Positions 1 through 7,229 of a DNA stretch of 15,943 nt are shown here, piece after piece; position 1 is the stretch's first letter, and every line of letters starts with the position of its first letter. The notes beneath the pieces are model-generated. The model worked only from the letters and a program-made list of their open reading frames with translations, did no database searches and was not told the DNA's origin. This DNA is from CAZIWJ01 sp964542855 (lineage in GTDB: Bacteria > Bacteroidota > Bacteroidia > Cytophagales > Cyclobacteriaceae). A program made the translations under genes and the position numbers. The stretch spans positions 1-15,943 of the forward strand of contig CAZIWJ010000061.1 in NCBI GenBank assembly GCA_964542855.1, in the 5' to 3' direction.

Positions 1-194
1 CCCCTGGTGTAGTAGGTATCAGGATCATCTTTGGTTTTTTCATCGGTTAACGCAGGTTCAATCAGATTAATAGCTTCTTTGAGTTCGCCATTGTCCAGGG
101 CACGTCCGGCTTTTCTTACGTTCTTTTTCTGAGCAAGTGCTGCTGTTGCTACCACAAGAAAAAGCAAGGTGTATAATGCAATTTGTTTACTCAT
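1..194 (-). CDS. Secreted TPR-type protein, 5' part only (3' end beyond window)
   Basis: The start codon is at 192-194 on the minus strand, and the frame stays open for 64 codons to the window edge, so only the N-terminus is visible. Residues 1-21 form a typical signal peptide: a short basic start, a hydrophobic core (LLFLVVATAAL) and an ALA|Q cleavage site, so the product is exported. The mature part begins QKKNVRKAGRALDNGELKEA and continues with a helix pattern typical of a first TPR repeat. This matches a common Bacteroidota family of periplasmic TPR proteins that start this way. It lies 41 bases downstream of gyrA on the same strand and may be co-transcribed. The gap contains a short palindrome (TTGCGCAA, 216-223). 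The exact role is unknown. The TPR call rests on family resemblance and one partial repeat. Confidence 0.75.
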   Translation of the reverse strand, partial: MSKQIALYTLLFLVVATAALAQKKNVRKAGRALDNGELKEAINLIEPALTDEKTKDDPDTYYTR

Positions 195-235
195 AATATG
201 TGCTTTTTTCAAATTTTGCGCAATTTAGAAAAAAT

Positions 236-2740
236 CTATGATTCTCCATCCTGTTCTTCCTCTTCTACCTTTTCAATTTCCACTTTTGTAACCGAAGAGA
301 TCTTGTCATTCTCATTTAGCCGGATCAATTTCACCCCCTGGGTAGCCCTACCCATTCGCCGCAGGGATGACACTTCCATCCGGATTACGATACCCGAGCG
401 GTTGATAATCATCAGGTCATCGGTTTCAGATACTCCCTTTACCGCCACCAGGGCACCGGTTTTATCAGTAACATTGATGGTTTTTACCCCTTTACCACCG
501 CGTTTGGTGATGCGGTAATCTTCCAGGGAAGATCTTTTTCCGAATCCTTCCTCTGACACAACGAGTAAATCTTTACTTTCTGATTCCATGCAAACCATTC
601 CAACCACGCGATCATGGCCATCATCGAGAGAAATACCACGAACGCCGGCCGCAATACGCCCCATCGCCCTTATTTCAGATTCCGGGAATCGGATGGCCCG
701 TCCTGAACGCACGGCCAGTATTACTTCGCTGTTGCCGTAAGTTAAAGCAACGTTCAGCAAGCGATCGCCGTCGTTAATAGTAATGGCGTTAATTCCGTTA
801 GCCCTTGGTCGGGAGTAAGCTTCTAACGGGGTTTTCTTGATTGTACCGTGTTCGGTACACATCATAATGAACGCATTATTAATGTAGTCCGGATCGTCGA
901 GGTTTTTTACATTTAAAACCGTCATCACTGAATCGTCCGGTGCAATATTGATTAAATTCTGAATGGGCCGCCCTTTGGCAGCTTTACCCGCCTCTGGAAT
1001 TTCCCACACCTTCAGCCAGAAAACTTTCCCTTGCTGGGTAAAGATGAGTAAGTAATTGTGGGTGTTGGCAACGATAATTAATTCAGTAAAGTCTTCATCC
1101 TTGGCAGAGGCTGCCCGAGAGCCTACCCCTCCCCTGCCCTGGGTTCGGAATTCGGTTAAGGCACTACGCTTGATGTAACCCAAATGCGACATGGTGAGCA
1201 CAACCTTTTCATTAGCAATCATGTCTTCCACGCTAAATTCATCGGCGCTGAACTCAATTTCCGTCCGGCGTTCATCCCCGTAGCGTTCCGACATTTCATC
1301 TAATTCGTCCTTAATGATCTGCATTTGCATCTCACGGCTTCCCAGTATCTCTTTCAGTCTTTCTACCGTAGCTTTAACTTCCTCGTAATCTTTGGCAATC
1401 TTTTCTCTCTCCAGCCCGGTTAATCGCTGCAGTCGCATTTCAAGGATTGCCTTCGACTGAATCTCTGAAAGATCGAAATTGCTCATCAACTGGTTTTTGG
1501 CTGTTTCTGGATCTTTGGCATTGCGAATAATGGAAATAACTTCATCCAGGTGATCGAGTGCAATAAGGTAACCTTCCAGCAGGTGCAGACGGCGTTCAGC
1601 TTCATCCAGTTCGTACTGGGTACGACGCACAACAACTTCATGGCGATGGCTTACAAAGTTAGAAATCAGCTCTTTCAGGTTAAGAATCTGGGGCCGGCCT
1701 CTTACCAGGGCTACGTTATTCACCCCGAAAGAAGACTGAAGCTGGGTATACTTATACAGGTTATTTAACACTACTTTAGGTATAGCGTCTTTCTTTAAAT
1801 CGTAAACAATTCGCATCCCTTTACGGTCCGATTCATCCCGGATATCGGAAATCCCTTCAATTTTTTTATCGTTTACCATGTGGGCCGTTTTTTCAATCAT
1901 TGCGGCTTTATTCACCATGTAAGGTATTTCTGAAACGATAATCTGGTTTTTTCCGGTTTTAGATTCTTCAAAATCAGCCTTAGCGCGCATCACGATACGC
2001 CCCCGGCCGGTTTCGAAAGCCGACTTTACGCCCTGGTAGCCGTAAATGGTAGCCCCGGTTGGAAAGTCGGGGGCGGTGATGTATTCCATCAGCTCGGCTA
2101 TTGTAATATCCTCGTTATCAATAAATGCCTTTATTCCAGCTACAATTTCCCTGATGTTGTGAGGCGGCATATTGGTTGCCATTCCCACCGCAATTCCGGA
2201 AGCCCCGTTAACCAGCAGATTAGGAACTTTTGCCGGTAAACAAACGGGTTCGCGGGTAGAATCATCGAAGTTGTTCTGAAAATCAATGGTGTTCTTATTG
2301 ATATCCGCCAGCGTTTCCTCGGCTATTCGTTGCAGGCGGGCTTCGGTGTAACGCATGGCTGCGGGCGGATCACCATCTACCGATCCTTTATTTCCGTGTA
2401 CATCAACCAGGGTATAACGCATCGACCAGTCCTGGGCCATGCGGATCATGGCATCGTAAACAGAAGTATCACCATGGGGGTGGTATTTACCTAACACCTC
2501 ACCAACGATACGGGCTGATTTTTTGTGGGCTTTATTGTGGGTTAACCCTAACTCCAGCATGCCATACAGCACCCGGCGGTGAACGGGTTTAAGGCCATCT
2601 CGAACATCGGGCAGGGCCCTGGAAATAATAACCGACATCGAGTAATCGATGTAAGCCCCTCGCATTTCATCTTCAATGTTAATAGGAAATATCCCCCTTC
2701 GATCGGAAGAAGGTTCTAGACTGGTCTGGTCGTTTGCCAT
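236..2740 (-). CDS. gyrA: DNA gyrase subunit A
   Basis: Subunit A of the cytosolic type II topoisomerase that introduces negative supercoils together with GyrB. The protein is 834 aa from the chosen start. The frame is open further upstream (to 2812), but homology begins just after MANDQTSLEP, so 2740 is preferred. The N-terminal breakage-reunion domain is clear (DYSMSVIISRALPDVRDGLK). The quinolone-determining region reads HPHGDTSVYD, with Thr92 and Asp96 at the E. coli Ser83/Asp87 positions. The catalytic tyrosine is Tyr131 in AAMRYTEARL. The C-terminal beta-pinwheel has a degenerate GyrA box (QGRGGVG, residues 534-540) and a second, more canonical box-like motif (KRGGKGV, 746-752), and ends in an acidic tail. 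The closest alternative is ParC, but the length, QRDR context and full C-terminal domain favour GyrA. The gene upstream on the same strand ends 81 bases away. Confidence 0.97.
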   Translation of the reverse strand: MANDQTSLEPSSDRRGIFPINIEDEMRGAYIDYSMSVIISRALPDVRDGLKPVHRRVLYGMLELGLTHNKAHKKSARIVGEVLGKYHPHGDTSVYDAMIRMAQDWSMRYTLVDVHGNKGSVDGDPPAAMRYTEARLQRIAEETLADINKNTIDFQNNFDDSTREPVCLPAKVPNLLVNGASGIAVGMATNMPPHNIREIVAGIKAFIDNEDITIAELMEYITAPDFPTGATIYGYQGVKSAFETGRGRIVMRAKADFEESKTGKNQIIVSEIPYMVNKAAMIEKTAHMVNDKKIEGISDIRDESDRKGMRIVYDLKKDAIPKVVLNNLYKYTQLQSSFGVNNVALVRGRPQILNLKELISNFVSHRHEVVVRRTQYELDEAERRLHLLEGYLIALDHLDEVISIIRNAKDPETAKNQLMSNFDLSEIQSKAILEMRLQRLTGLEREKIAKDYEEVKATVERLKEILGSREMQMQIIKDELDEMSERYGDERRTEIEFSADEFSVEDMIANEKVVLTMSHLGYIKRSALTEFRTQGRGGVGSRAASAKDEDFTELIIVANTHNYLLIFTQQGKVFWLKVWEIPEAGKAAKGRPIQNLINIAPDDSVMTVLNVKNLDDPDYINNAFIMMCTEHGTIKKTPLEAYSRPRANGINAITINDGDRLLNVALTYGNSEVILAVRSGRAIRFPESEIRAMGRIAAGVRGISLDDGHDRVVGMVCMESESKDLLVVSEEGFGKRSSLEDYRITKRGGKGVKTINVTDKTGALVAVKGVSETDDLMIINRSGIVIRMEVSSLRRMGRATQGVKLIRLNENDKISSVTKVEIEKVEEEEQDGES

Positions 2741-2821
2741 AGAGAAAATAATTTGACTGTAATTTATAAAAAATATCCCTAAACGATGGAAAATAACGGC
2801 TTTTAAGGGCAAAAACAGGGA

Positions 2822-3859
2822 TCATTTTTTCTTTTTCTTCTCCCGGGCTTTTCGAGCTGCTTTGTTTTTTCTTCTTTCTCTTTTATTGAACTTCGTTTTT
2901 TTCAGCTCGGGATACAGCTCACCTACTTTCGGGTTTTGTTTTTTCCAGAACGGTTGCCCGCGAACTTTGCGTTTCATGCCGGTTTTTGGGTCAGAAACGT
3001 AATGCTTCAGCTGAGTTTTATCGCTTTTAATTGGCGAACGGGGTAAATCAGGGTAATTGATGCTCACGCCAAACTGCACCGTTAACATGGCATCGTTAAC
3101 GTTGAGGGCGGGCGAAAACCCGGTGGCTCCCAGGCTGTAGTTTCTGAATTCCCAGGAAGGACGCACGAACAGGCGAAAGTATTCCGATACTACTTTTTCC
3201 ACGCTAATTCCTACGTTAACAAAAAACGACTGCTGGGTAATGGCTTTGTTAAAATTATTACCAGGTACGTTTCTTCCTACCCTCACGTCGGCAGCAAAGG
3301 CATAATTCAGGTATTCATAAGCGCTGTAGCCTAACAGAAGATAATAACGGTAGCGGAAAGCACTGGTAGTTTGGATGGGAGGTTCGCCAAAATCGTAAGG
3401 CGAGAGCGTGCGGGTCTGGTGCCAGGCCAGGCCCGCTCCCCCACCGATACGAAACCGGTATAAATTATAATAAACACTTAAGTGCAAGGGAATGGTATTA
3501 CCCCCCCCATTCATTAAGAGAGAACTTGAATCAGGGGAAACCATACGAAAGGAATCGACAGTAAACTGATTTTGTACGGGATTAAAATGCCACTGATCTA
3601 CACCGGAAAGCGTATCGCCTTCCGATAAATTAGTCATGCCTGTAATAAACCCGTTTCCGGGAGTAGCCACGTAAGAGTAATTATCGAGCGTGTGTTCGTA
3701 GAAGGTATGCCCGTACCCAGAACTCAGGTTGATTGAGAATTTATTTAAAAATGCACGAACGGGGTATTCGGGCCCTCGTTCTCCGGCCGGGCTAAAGCCC
3801 TGAGCCACGGTAAATAACGGTAAAAGGGTAAGCAAATAAACAGCTGATATACTACGCAT
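2822..3859 (-). CDS. Outer-membrane beta-barrel-like protein with lysine-rich C-terminal tail
   Basis: The frame is open from 3937, but a good signal peptide (MRSISAVYLLTLLPLFTVAQ, cleavage after TVA) begins at 3859, so I choose that start, giving 345 aa. The middle (roughly residues 25-290) alternates hydrophobic and polar residues and is rich in aromatic, Gly, Asn and Ser residues (for example SVYYNLYRFRIGGGAGLAW and FRYRYYLLLGYSAYEYLNYAF), as in Bacteroidota outer-membrane barrels. The last 55 or so residues are quite different: soluble, Pro/Lys-rich, ending in a stretch where 17 of the final 26 residues are Lys or Arg. I do not recognise a named family, and the role is unknown. It is upstream of gyrA on the same strand, and I infer possible co-transcription. 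The barrel assignment comes from composition only. Confidence 0.7.
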   Translation of the reverse strand: MRSISAVYLLTLLPLFTVAQGFSPAGERGPEYPVRAFLNKFSINLSSGYGHTFYEHTLDNYSYVATPGNGFITGMTNLSEGDTLSGVDQWHFNPVQNQFTVDSFRMVSPDSSSLLMNGGGNTIPLHLSVYYNLYRFRIGGGAGLAWHQTRTLSPYDFGEPPIQTTSAFRYRYYLLLGYSAYEYLNYAFAADVRVGRNVPGNNFNKAITQQSFFVNVGISVEKVVSEYFRLFVRPSWEFRNYSLGATGFSPALNVNDAMLTVQFGVSINYPDLPRSPIKSDKTQLKHYVSDPKTGMKRKVRGQPFWKKQNPKVGELYPELKKTKFNKRERRKNKAARKAREKKKKK

Positions 3860-4037
3860 ATACAAGTTTGCTGGTTCAAGAAGAAACTGATCAATGAACG
3901 TACCACAATTTTGAATAAGTGGATTAACTTTACTCATTAAAATGCAACGAATGCACTTCGTTATTTATTGGATTACTATTTTGCGTCGGTATGCATTATT
4001 TTAGCCAGTAGATCATCTAAGTAACAAATAACAGAAT

Positions 4038-4925
4038 ATGGAAAAAATTGCAGTAGTTGGTGCAGGTACTATGGGTAATGGAATAGTACATGCCTTTGCC
4101 CAGCACGGGTACCCCGTTTGCATGATTGATATCTCTGAGGAGGCCCTGAAAAAAGCGCGGGGCATTATTTCCAGTAACCTGGACCGTCAGATTAAAAAAG
4201 GCAATCTGAATAACGAGCAGAAAGAAAAAATCCTGAACAATATTCATTTACAACAATCCATTCGTGAAGGCGTTCAGGATGCCGCCCTGGTGGTTGAAGC
4301 AGTGAGTGAAAGCCCGGAAATTAAAGCCAGTGTTTTTCAGCAACTCGATGAATACGCCCCGTCGGGTGCAATACTGGCCACGAATACATCCTCTATTTCT
4401 ATTACCAAAATTGCCTCAGTAACCCAACGCCCATCACAGGTAATCGGCATGCATTTTATGAACCCGGTTCCCGTTATGAAGCTGGTGGAAGTAGTAAAAG
4501 GTTTCAATACCTCAAACCTAACCACGGAAAAAGTAGTTGCTTTCTCCAGGTCGCTGGAAAAGGTTCCGGTTACCGTGGAAGATTATCCTGGGTTTGTGTC
4601 GAACCGGATCCTGATGCCCATGATTAACGAGGCCATTATTTCCCTTTTTGAAGGAGTGGCCAATGTAGAAGCCATCGATACCATTATGCAACTGGGAATG
4701 GCGCATCCTATGGGCCCACTAAAGCTGGCCGATTTCATCGGGCTGGACGTATGCCTGTCGATCATGAATGTATTACACCAAGGATTGGGTAATCCCAAAT
4801 ACGCTCCCTGCCCTTTACTGGTTAACATGGTTACGGCCGGTAATCTCGGCGCCAAATCAGGTATGGGCTTTTACGACTGGACCGAAGGCAGCAAAAACCT
4901 GAAAGTGGCTTCGCAATTCAGTTAG
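4038..4925 (+). CDS. 3-hydroxyacyl-CoA (3-hydroxybutyryl-CoA) dehydrogenase
   Basis: NAD-dependent oxidation of (S)-3-hydroxyacyl-CoA to 3-ketoacyl-CoA, or the reverse, in fatty-acid or butanoate metabolism; cytosolic. The 295 aa match the usual length of the stand-alone enzyme (Hbd/PaaH/FadB2 type). The Rossmann NAD site is at the start (VVGAGTMGNG, residues 7-16) with an acidic residue (Asp31) at the end of the second strand. The catalytic residues line up with those of the human enzyme: Ser118 (NTSS), His139 (GMHFMNP), Glu151 and Asn189 (PGFVSNR). The C-terminal dimerisation domain (GPLKLADFIGLDV, and GAKSGMGFYDW near the end) is complete. It stands alone on the plus strand and converges on the TPR lipoprotein with a 19-base gap. 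Chain-length preference cannot be read from the sequence. Confidence 0.95.
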   Translation: MEKIAVVGAGTMGNGIVHAFAQHGYPVCMIDISEEALKKARGIISSNLDRQIKKGNLNNEQKEKILNNIHLQQSIREGVQDAALVVEAVSESPEIKASVFQQLDEYAPSGAILATNTSSISITKIASVTQRPSQVIGMHFMNPVPVMKLVEVVKGFNTSNLTTEKVVAFSRSLEKVPVTVEDYPGFVSNRILMPMINEAIISLFEGVANVEAIDTIMQLGMAHPMGPLKLADFIGLDVCLSIMNVLHQGLGNPKYAPCPLLVNMVTAGNLGAKSGMGFYDWTEGSKNLKVASQFS

Positions 4926-4944
4926 GTAAGAGCATTAAGAAGCG

Positions 4945-5547
4945 CTACTGGCAGTATTGCTCGATGGCCGGTTGAGCTTCTTCCACCTCCAGGGAGGCCG
5001 CAATTTTCAAGTCGCTGCAACCTTCCCGCTTTCTTTCCAGGTAAATTTTAAGTGCCCCCCGATACAAATATGCCAAACCAAAATCACTGTTTTTTTCAAT
5101 TGCTTTATCGTAAGCATCCAGCGCTTCCCTGGTTTTACCGGCTTTGTGATTGGCACGAGCGTAAAGGAAGAAAACGTCCTCACCTTTATCACCTTTTTTA
5201 ATCCCATCTTCCAGGGTATAAGCAGCAGTTTCGAAATCACCCTGGTTGAAGTAATACCGGGCTTCTCCCATTTTAGCTGGAAAAAATTCAGGGTGTTCCT
5301 TTGATATGTCTTTATATTCAGCCAGAGCTTTTTTATTCTCTCCCAGTTCTTCGTACGCCCTGGCACGGTTGTACTGGATCATGTAATCATCAGGATTTTT
5401 ATTCAGTTGCTGATCATACACGTTGATAGCTTTATCGTATTCCCCTTGGTTAAAAAATGCATCGGCATTCCGGTTTTTTTTATCCGAAGAACAGGAATAG
5501 AATAATAATCCGGCAAGGAAAAATGCTAGGTAAAATCTTGAGGTCAT
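4945..5547 (-). CDS. TPR-repeat lipoprotein
   Basis: A 200 aa protein with a lipoprotein signal peptide: a hydrophobic N-terminus followed by FYSC, making Cys19 the predicted lipidated residue. The lipobox is slightly atypical (Phe at -3) but such variants occur in Bacteroidota. The mature part is a run of about four TPR repeats (residues 30-180): NADAFFNQGEYDKAINVYDQ, YNRARAYEELGENKKALAEY, GEARYYFNQGDFETAAYTLE and AYDKAIEKNSDFGLAYLYRG, each with the W/Y-G-Y-A-type spacing. It probably sits on a membrane facing the periplasm and acts as a protein-interaction scaffold; the partner is unknown. It begins 49 bases after the dapD stop on the same strand, so co-transcription is likely. Nothing ties it to lysine synthesis beyond position. 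Confidence 0.85.
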   Translation of the reverse strand: MTSRFYLAFFLAGLLFYSCSSDKKNRNADAFFNQGEYDKAINVYDQQLNKNPDDYMIQYNRARAYEELGENKKALAEYKDISKEHPEFFPAKMGEARYYFNQGDFETAAYTLEDGIKKGDKGEDVFFLYARANHKAGKTREALDAYDKAIEKNSDFGLAYLYRGALKIYLERKREGCSDLKIAASLEVEEAQPAIEQYCQ

Positions 5548-5596
5548 GGCTGGCTATTTTCAAATTTTCAGCAAATATAAAGCCATTCCGTCAAAA

Positions 5597-6409
5597 TCAG
5601 ACAGAAACTTCATTTTCCCTTAACGCCTCGTTGAGAGATGTTTTCAAATCTGTACTTGCTTTTCTTTGACCGATAATTAAAGCACAAGGTACCTGGTAAG
5701 TGCCGGCGGCAAATTTTTTGGGAATACTTCCCGGAATAACTACCGAGCGCTCTGGTACATAACCTTTATATTCCACCGGGTTGCTCTGGGTAACGTCAAT
5801 GATCTTCGAACTGGCCGTAAGCGTAACGTTAGCGCCCAGTACTGCTTCCTTACCTATCCGAACCCCTTCAACCAGTATACAACGCGAGCCGATGAAGGCG
5901 CCATCTTCTACGATCACCGGGTTAGCCTGTACGGGTTCCAGCACTCCTCCCAGGCCTGCTCCGCCACTGATGTGAACATTTTTACCCACCTGTGCACAGC
6001 TACCTACCGTTGCCCAGGTATCAATCATGCTTTTTTCCCCCACATAAGCACCAATATTAACGTATGAGGGCATCATAATCACACCGGGCGAAAGAAATGA
6101 GCCGTAGCGGGCAATAGCATGAGGCACTACCCGTACGCCCAGTTTATCGTAGCCTACTTTCAGTTTAATCTTGTCGTGAAATTCAAAGGGCGGAACTTCA
6201 ATGACGTGCATTTTCTGCAGAGGAAAGTAAAGGATAATCGCCTTTTTTACCCACTGATTCACTTGCCACCCCTCGCTGGTTTGCTCTGCTACACGCAGGG
6301 CCCCGTTATCCAGTTCATCAACGACCGTTTTGATGGCGATTTCAGTTTCTTTTTCTTTAAGACGAGAACGGTCTTCCCAGGCCTGGTTAACTATCTCCTG
6401 CAATTTCAT
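5597..6409 (-). CDS. dapD: 2,3,4,5-tetrahydropyridine-2,6-dicarboxylate N-succinyltransferase
   Basis: Transfers succinyl from succinyl-CoA to tetrahydrodipicolinate in the succinylase branch of the diaminopimelate/lysine pathway, supplying peptidoglycan and protein synthesis; cytosolic trimer. At 270 aa it has the family's usual length. An N-terminal helical domain (about 1-95) is followed by a left-handed parallel beta-helix of hexapeptide repeats (about 105-210). Strongly conserved stretches include MPSYVNIGAYV (113-123), IDTWATVGSCAQVGKNVHIS (129-148) and GGVLEPVQANPVIVEDGAFI (154-173). The ATG at 6409 gives the normal N-terminus. It diverges from the metal regulator across 133 bases, with a plausible promoter at 6440-6471, and is followed by the TPR lipoprotein gene. 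Confidence 0.97.
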   Translation of the reverse strand: MKLQEIVNQAWEDRSRLKEKETEIAIKTVVDELDNGALRVAEQTSEGWQVNQWVKKAIILYFPLQKMHVIEVPPFEFHDKIKLKVGYDKLGVRVVPHAIARYGSFLSPGVIMMPSYVNIGAYVGEKSMIDTWATVGSCAQVGKNVHISGGAGLGGVLEPVQANPVIVEDGAFIGSRCILVEGVRIGKEAVLGANVTLTASSKIIDVTQSNPVEYKGYVPERSVVIPGSIPKKFAAGTYQVPCALIIGQRKASTDLKTSLNEALRENEVSV

Positions 6410-6439
6410 AATGTGCTATTTATAGGTAGAGGTACGAAT

Positions 6440-6471
6440 CAAAAAAAGTATTAAAATCCATTTTATTCAAA
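6440..6471 (-). promoter_or_regulatory. Putative dapD promoter (Bacteroidota type)
   Basis: Read on the minus strand, a TTTG box (6471-6468) is followed after 17 bases by TACTTTTT (6450-6443), seven of eight matches to TAnnTTTG. The 5' leader to the dapD ATG would be about 25 bases. The spacer contains the perfect inverted repeat TAAAAT-CC-ATTTTA. This is a pattern match only; the region is A/T-rich, so chance matches are possible. Confidence 0.4.
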
Positions 6472-6477
6472 CGTTTG
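6452..6477. repeat. Two adjacent palindromes between dapD and the metal regulator
   Basis: TAAAAT-CC-ATTTTA (6452-6465) is a perfect 6-base inverted repeat. CAAACGTTTG (6468-6477) is a perfect 10-base palindrome whose two halves are possible -33 boxes for the leftward and rightward promoters. Either could be an operator, perhaps for the neighbouring DtxR/MntR-type regulator. Neither matches a DtxR or MntR box I know. Confidence 0.45.
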
Positions 6478-6542
6478 TGTATAAATAATTACGTACTTGC
6501 TGCTTAATTACCCTTTATGCGAGTAATGTTAACCTTAATCGT

Positions 6543-7226
6543 ATGTCTTTAACCCGTTCTGAAGAGAATTACCTGAAAACAATTTACTATCTGGCCGAAC
6601 ACAATATGGTTAATTCGATTGCTACTAATGCCATGGCCGACCGACTGAAAACTACCCCTGCCTCGGTAAGCGATATGATTAGAAAGCTGAAAGATAAGGG
6701 CCTCGTATCGTACGAGAAGTACCAGGGGGTTTCTCTGAACGAGGAAGGCAGGAAACTGGCATTAAAAATAATCCGGAAACATCGGTTATGGGAAACTTTC
6801 CTGGTAAGAAAGCTTGGGTTTCAGTGGGATGAAGTACACGATGTGGCCGAACAGCTGGAACACGTGCAATCCGTGCTTTTAATTGAACGTCTCGATAAAT
6901 TTCTGGGCTCCCCGTCAGTAGACCCGCACGGCGAACCAATACCCGGCTCCGATGGAACGGCAAGATACCTGAAAAGGATTATACTGGATAACCTACCCGT
7001 TGGATCTGAAAGCGTACTGGTTGGGGTTAAAGATAGCCAGGACGTGTTTTTACAGTACCTCGATAAACTGAACTTATATATCGGGGCTAACATCAGGATA
7101 CTGGAAAAAATAGCTTTCGACCACTCGTTGCAGATAGAAATAAACCAGCAGCAGCGGGTAAATATATCGAGGGAAGTAAGTAGCAACCTGTTTTGCAGTG
7201 AACTGGATAAACAACAGGGTGCTTGA
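6543..7226 (+). CDS. DtxR/MntR-family metal-dependent transcriptional regulator
   Basis: A cytosolic metal-sensing DNA-binding repressor of 227 aa. An N-terminal winged helix-turn-helix (residues 5-65: NAMADRLKTTPASVSDMIRKL as helix-turn-helix, then YEKYQGVSLNEEGR as wing) is followed by the dimerisation and metal-binding helices (70-120) and a C-terminal SH3-like/FeoA-type domain (about 150-200), so it is the long DtxR-like form rather than the short MntR form. Metal ligands line up with DtxR: His80, Glu84, His99, Glu106 and His107. The position of DtxR Cys102 is Glu103, as in manganese-responsive MntR proteins, while the N-terminal MntR ligands Asp8 and Glu11 align with Asn9 and Lys12. I infer a manganese (or iron) sensor but cannot settle which. 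It diverges from dapD and converges on surE with a 3-base gap. No metal transporter lies next to it. Confidence 0.92.
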   Translation: MSLTRSEENYLKTIYYLAEHNMVNSIATNAMADRLKTTPASVSDMIRKLKDKGLVSYEKYQGVSLNEEGRKLALKIIRKHRLWETFLVRKLGFQWDEVHDVAEQLEHVQSVLLIERLDKFLGSPSVDPHGEPIPGSDGTARYLKRIILDNLPVGSESVLVGVKDSQDVFLQYLDKLNLYIGANIRILEKIAFDHSLQIEINQQQRVNISREVSSNLFCSELDKQQGA

Positions 7227-7229
7227 AAT

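Noticed and set aside
2741..2812. N-terminal extension of gyrA from an upstream ATG
   Set aside because: The added 24 residues (MPLKAVIFHRLGIFF...) do not match GyrA N-termini; family similarity begins after the ATG at 2740.
3860..3937. Longer form of the barrel-like protein from 3937
   Set aside because: It would bury the signal peptide that starts at 3859 behind 26 non-conserved-looking residues; the internal start gives a normal exported protein.
4934..4966. Hairpin around TACTGGCAGTA between the dehydrogenase and the TPR lipoprotein genes
   Set aside because: Usable arms are only four base pairs with a three-base loop and no U-tract, so not a credible terminator.
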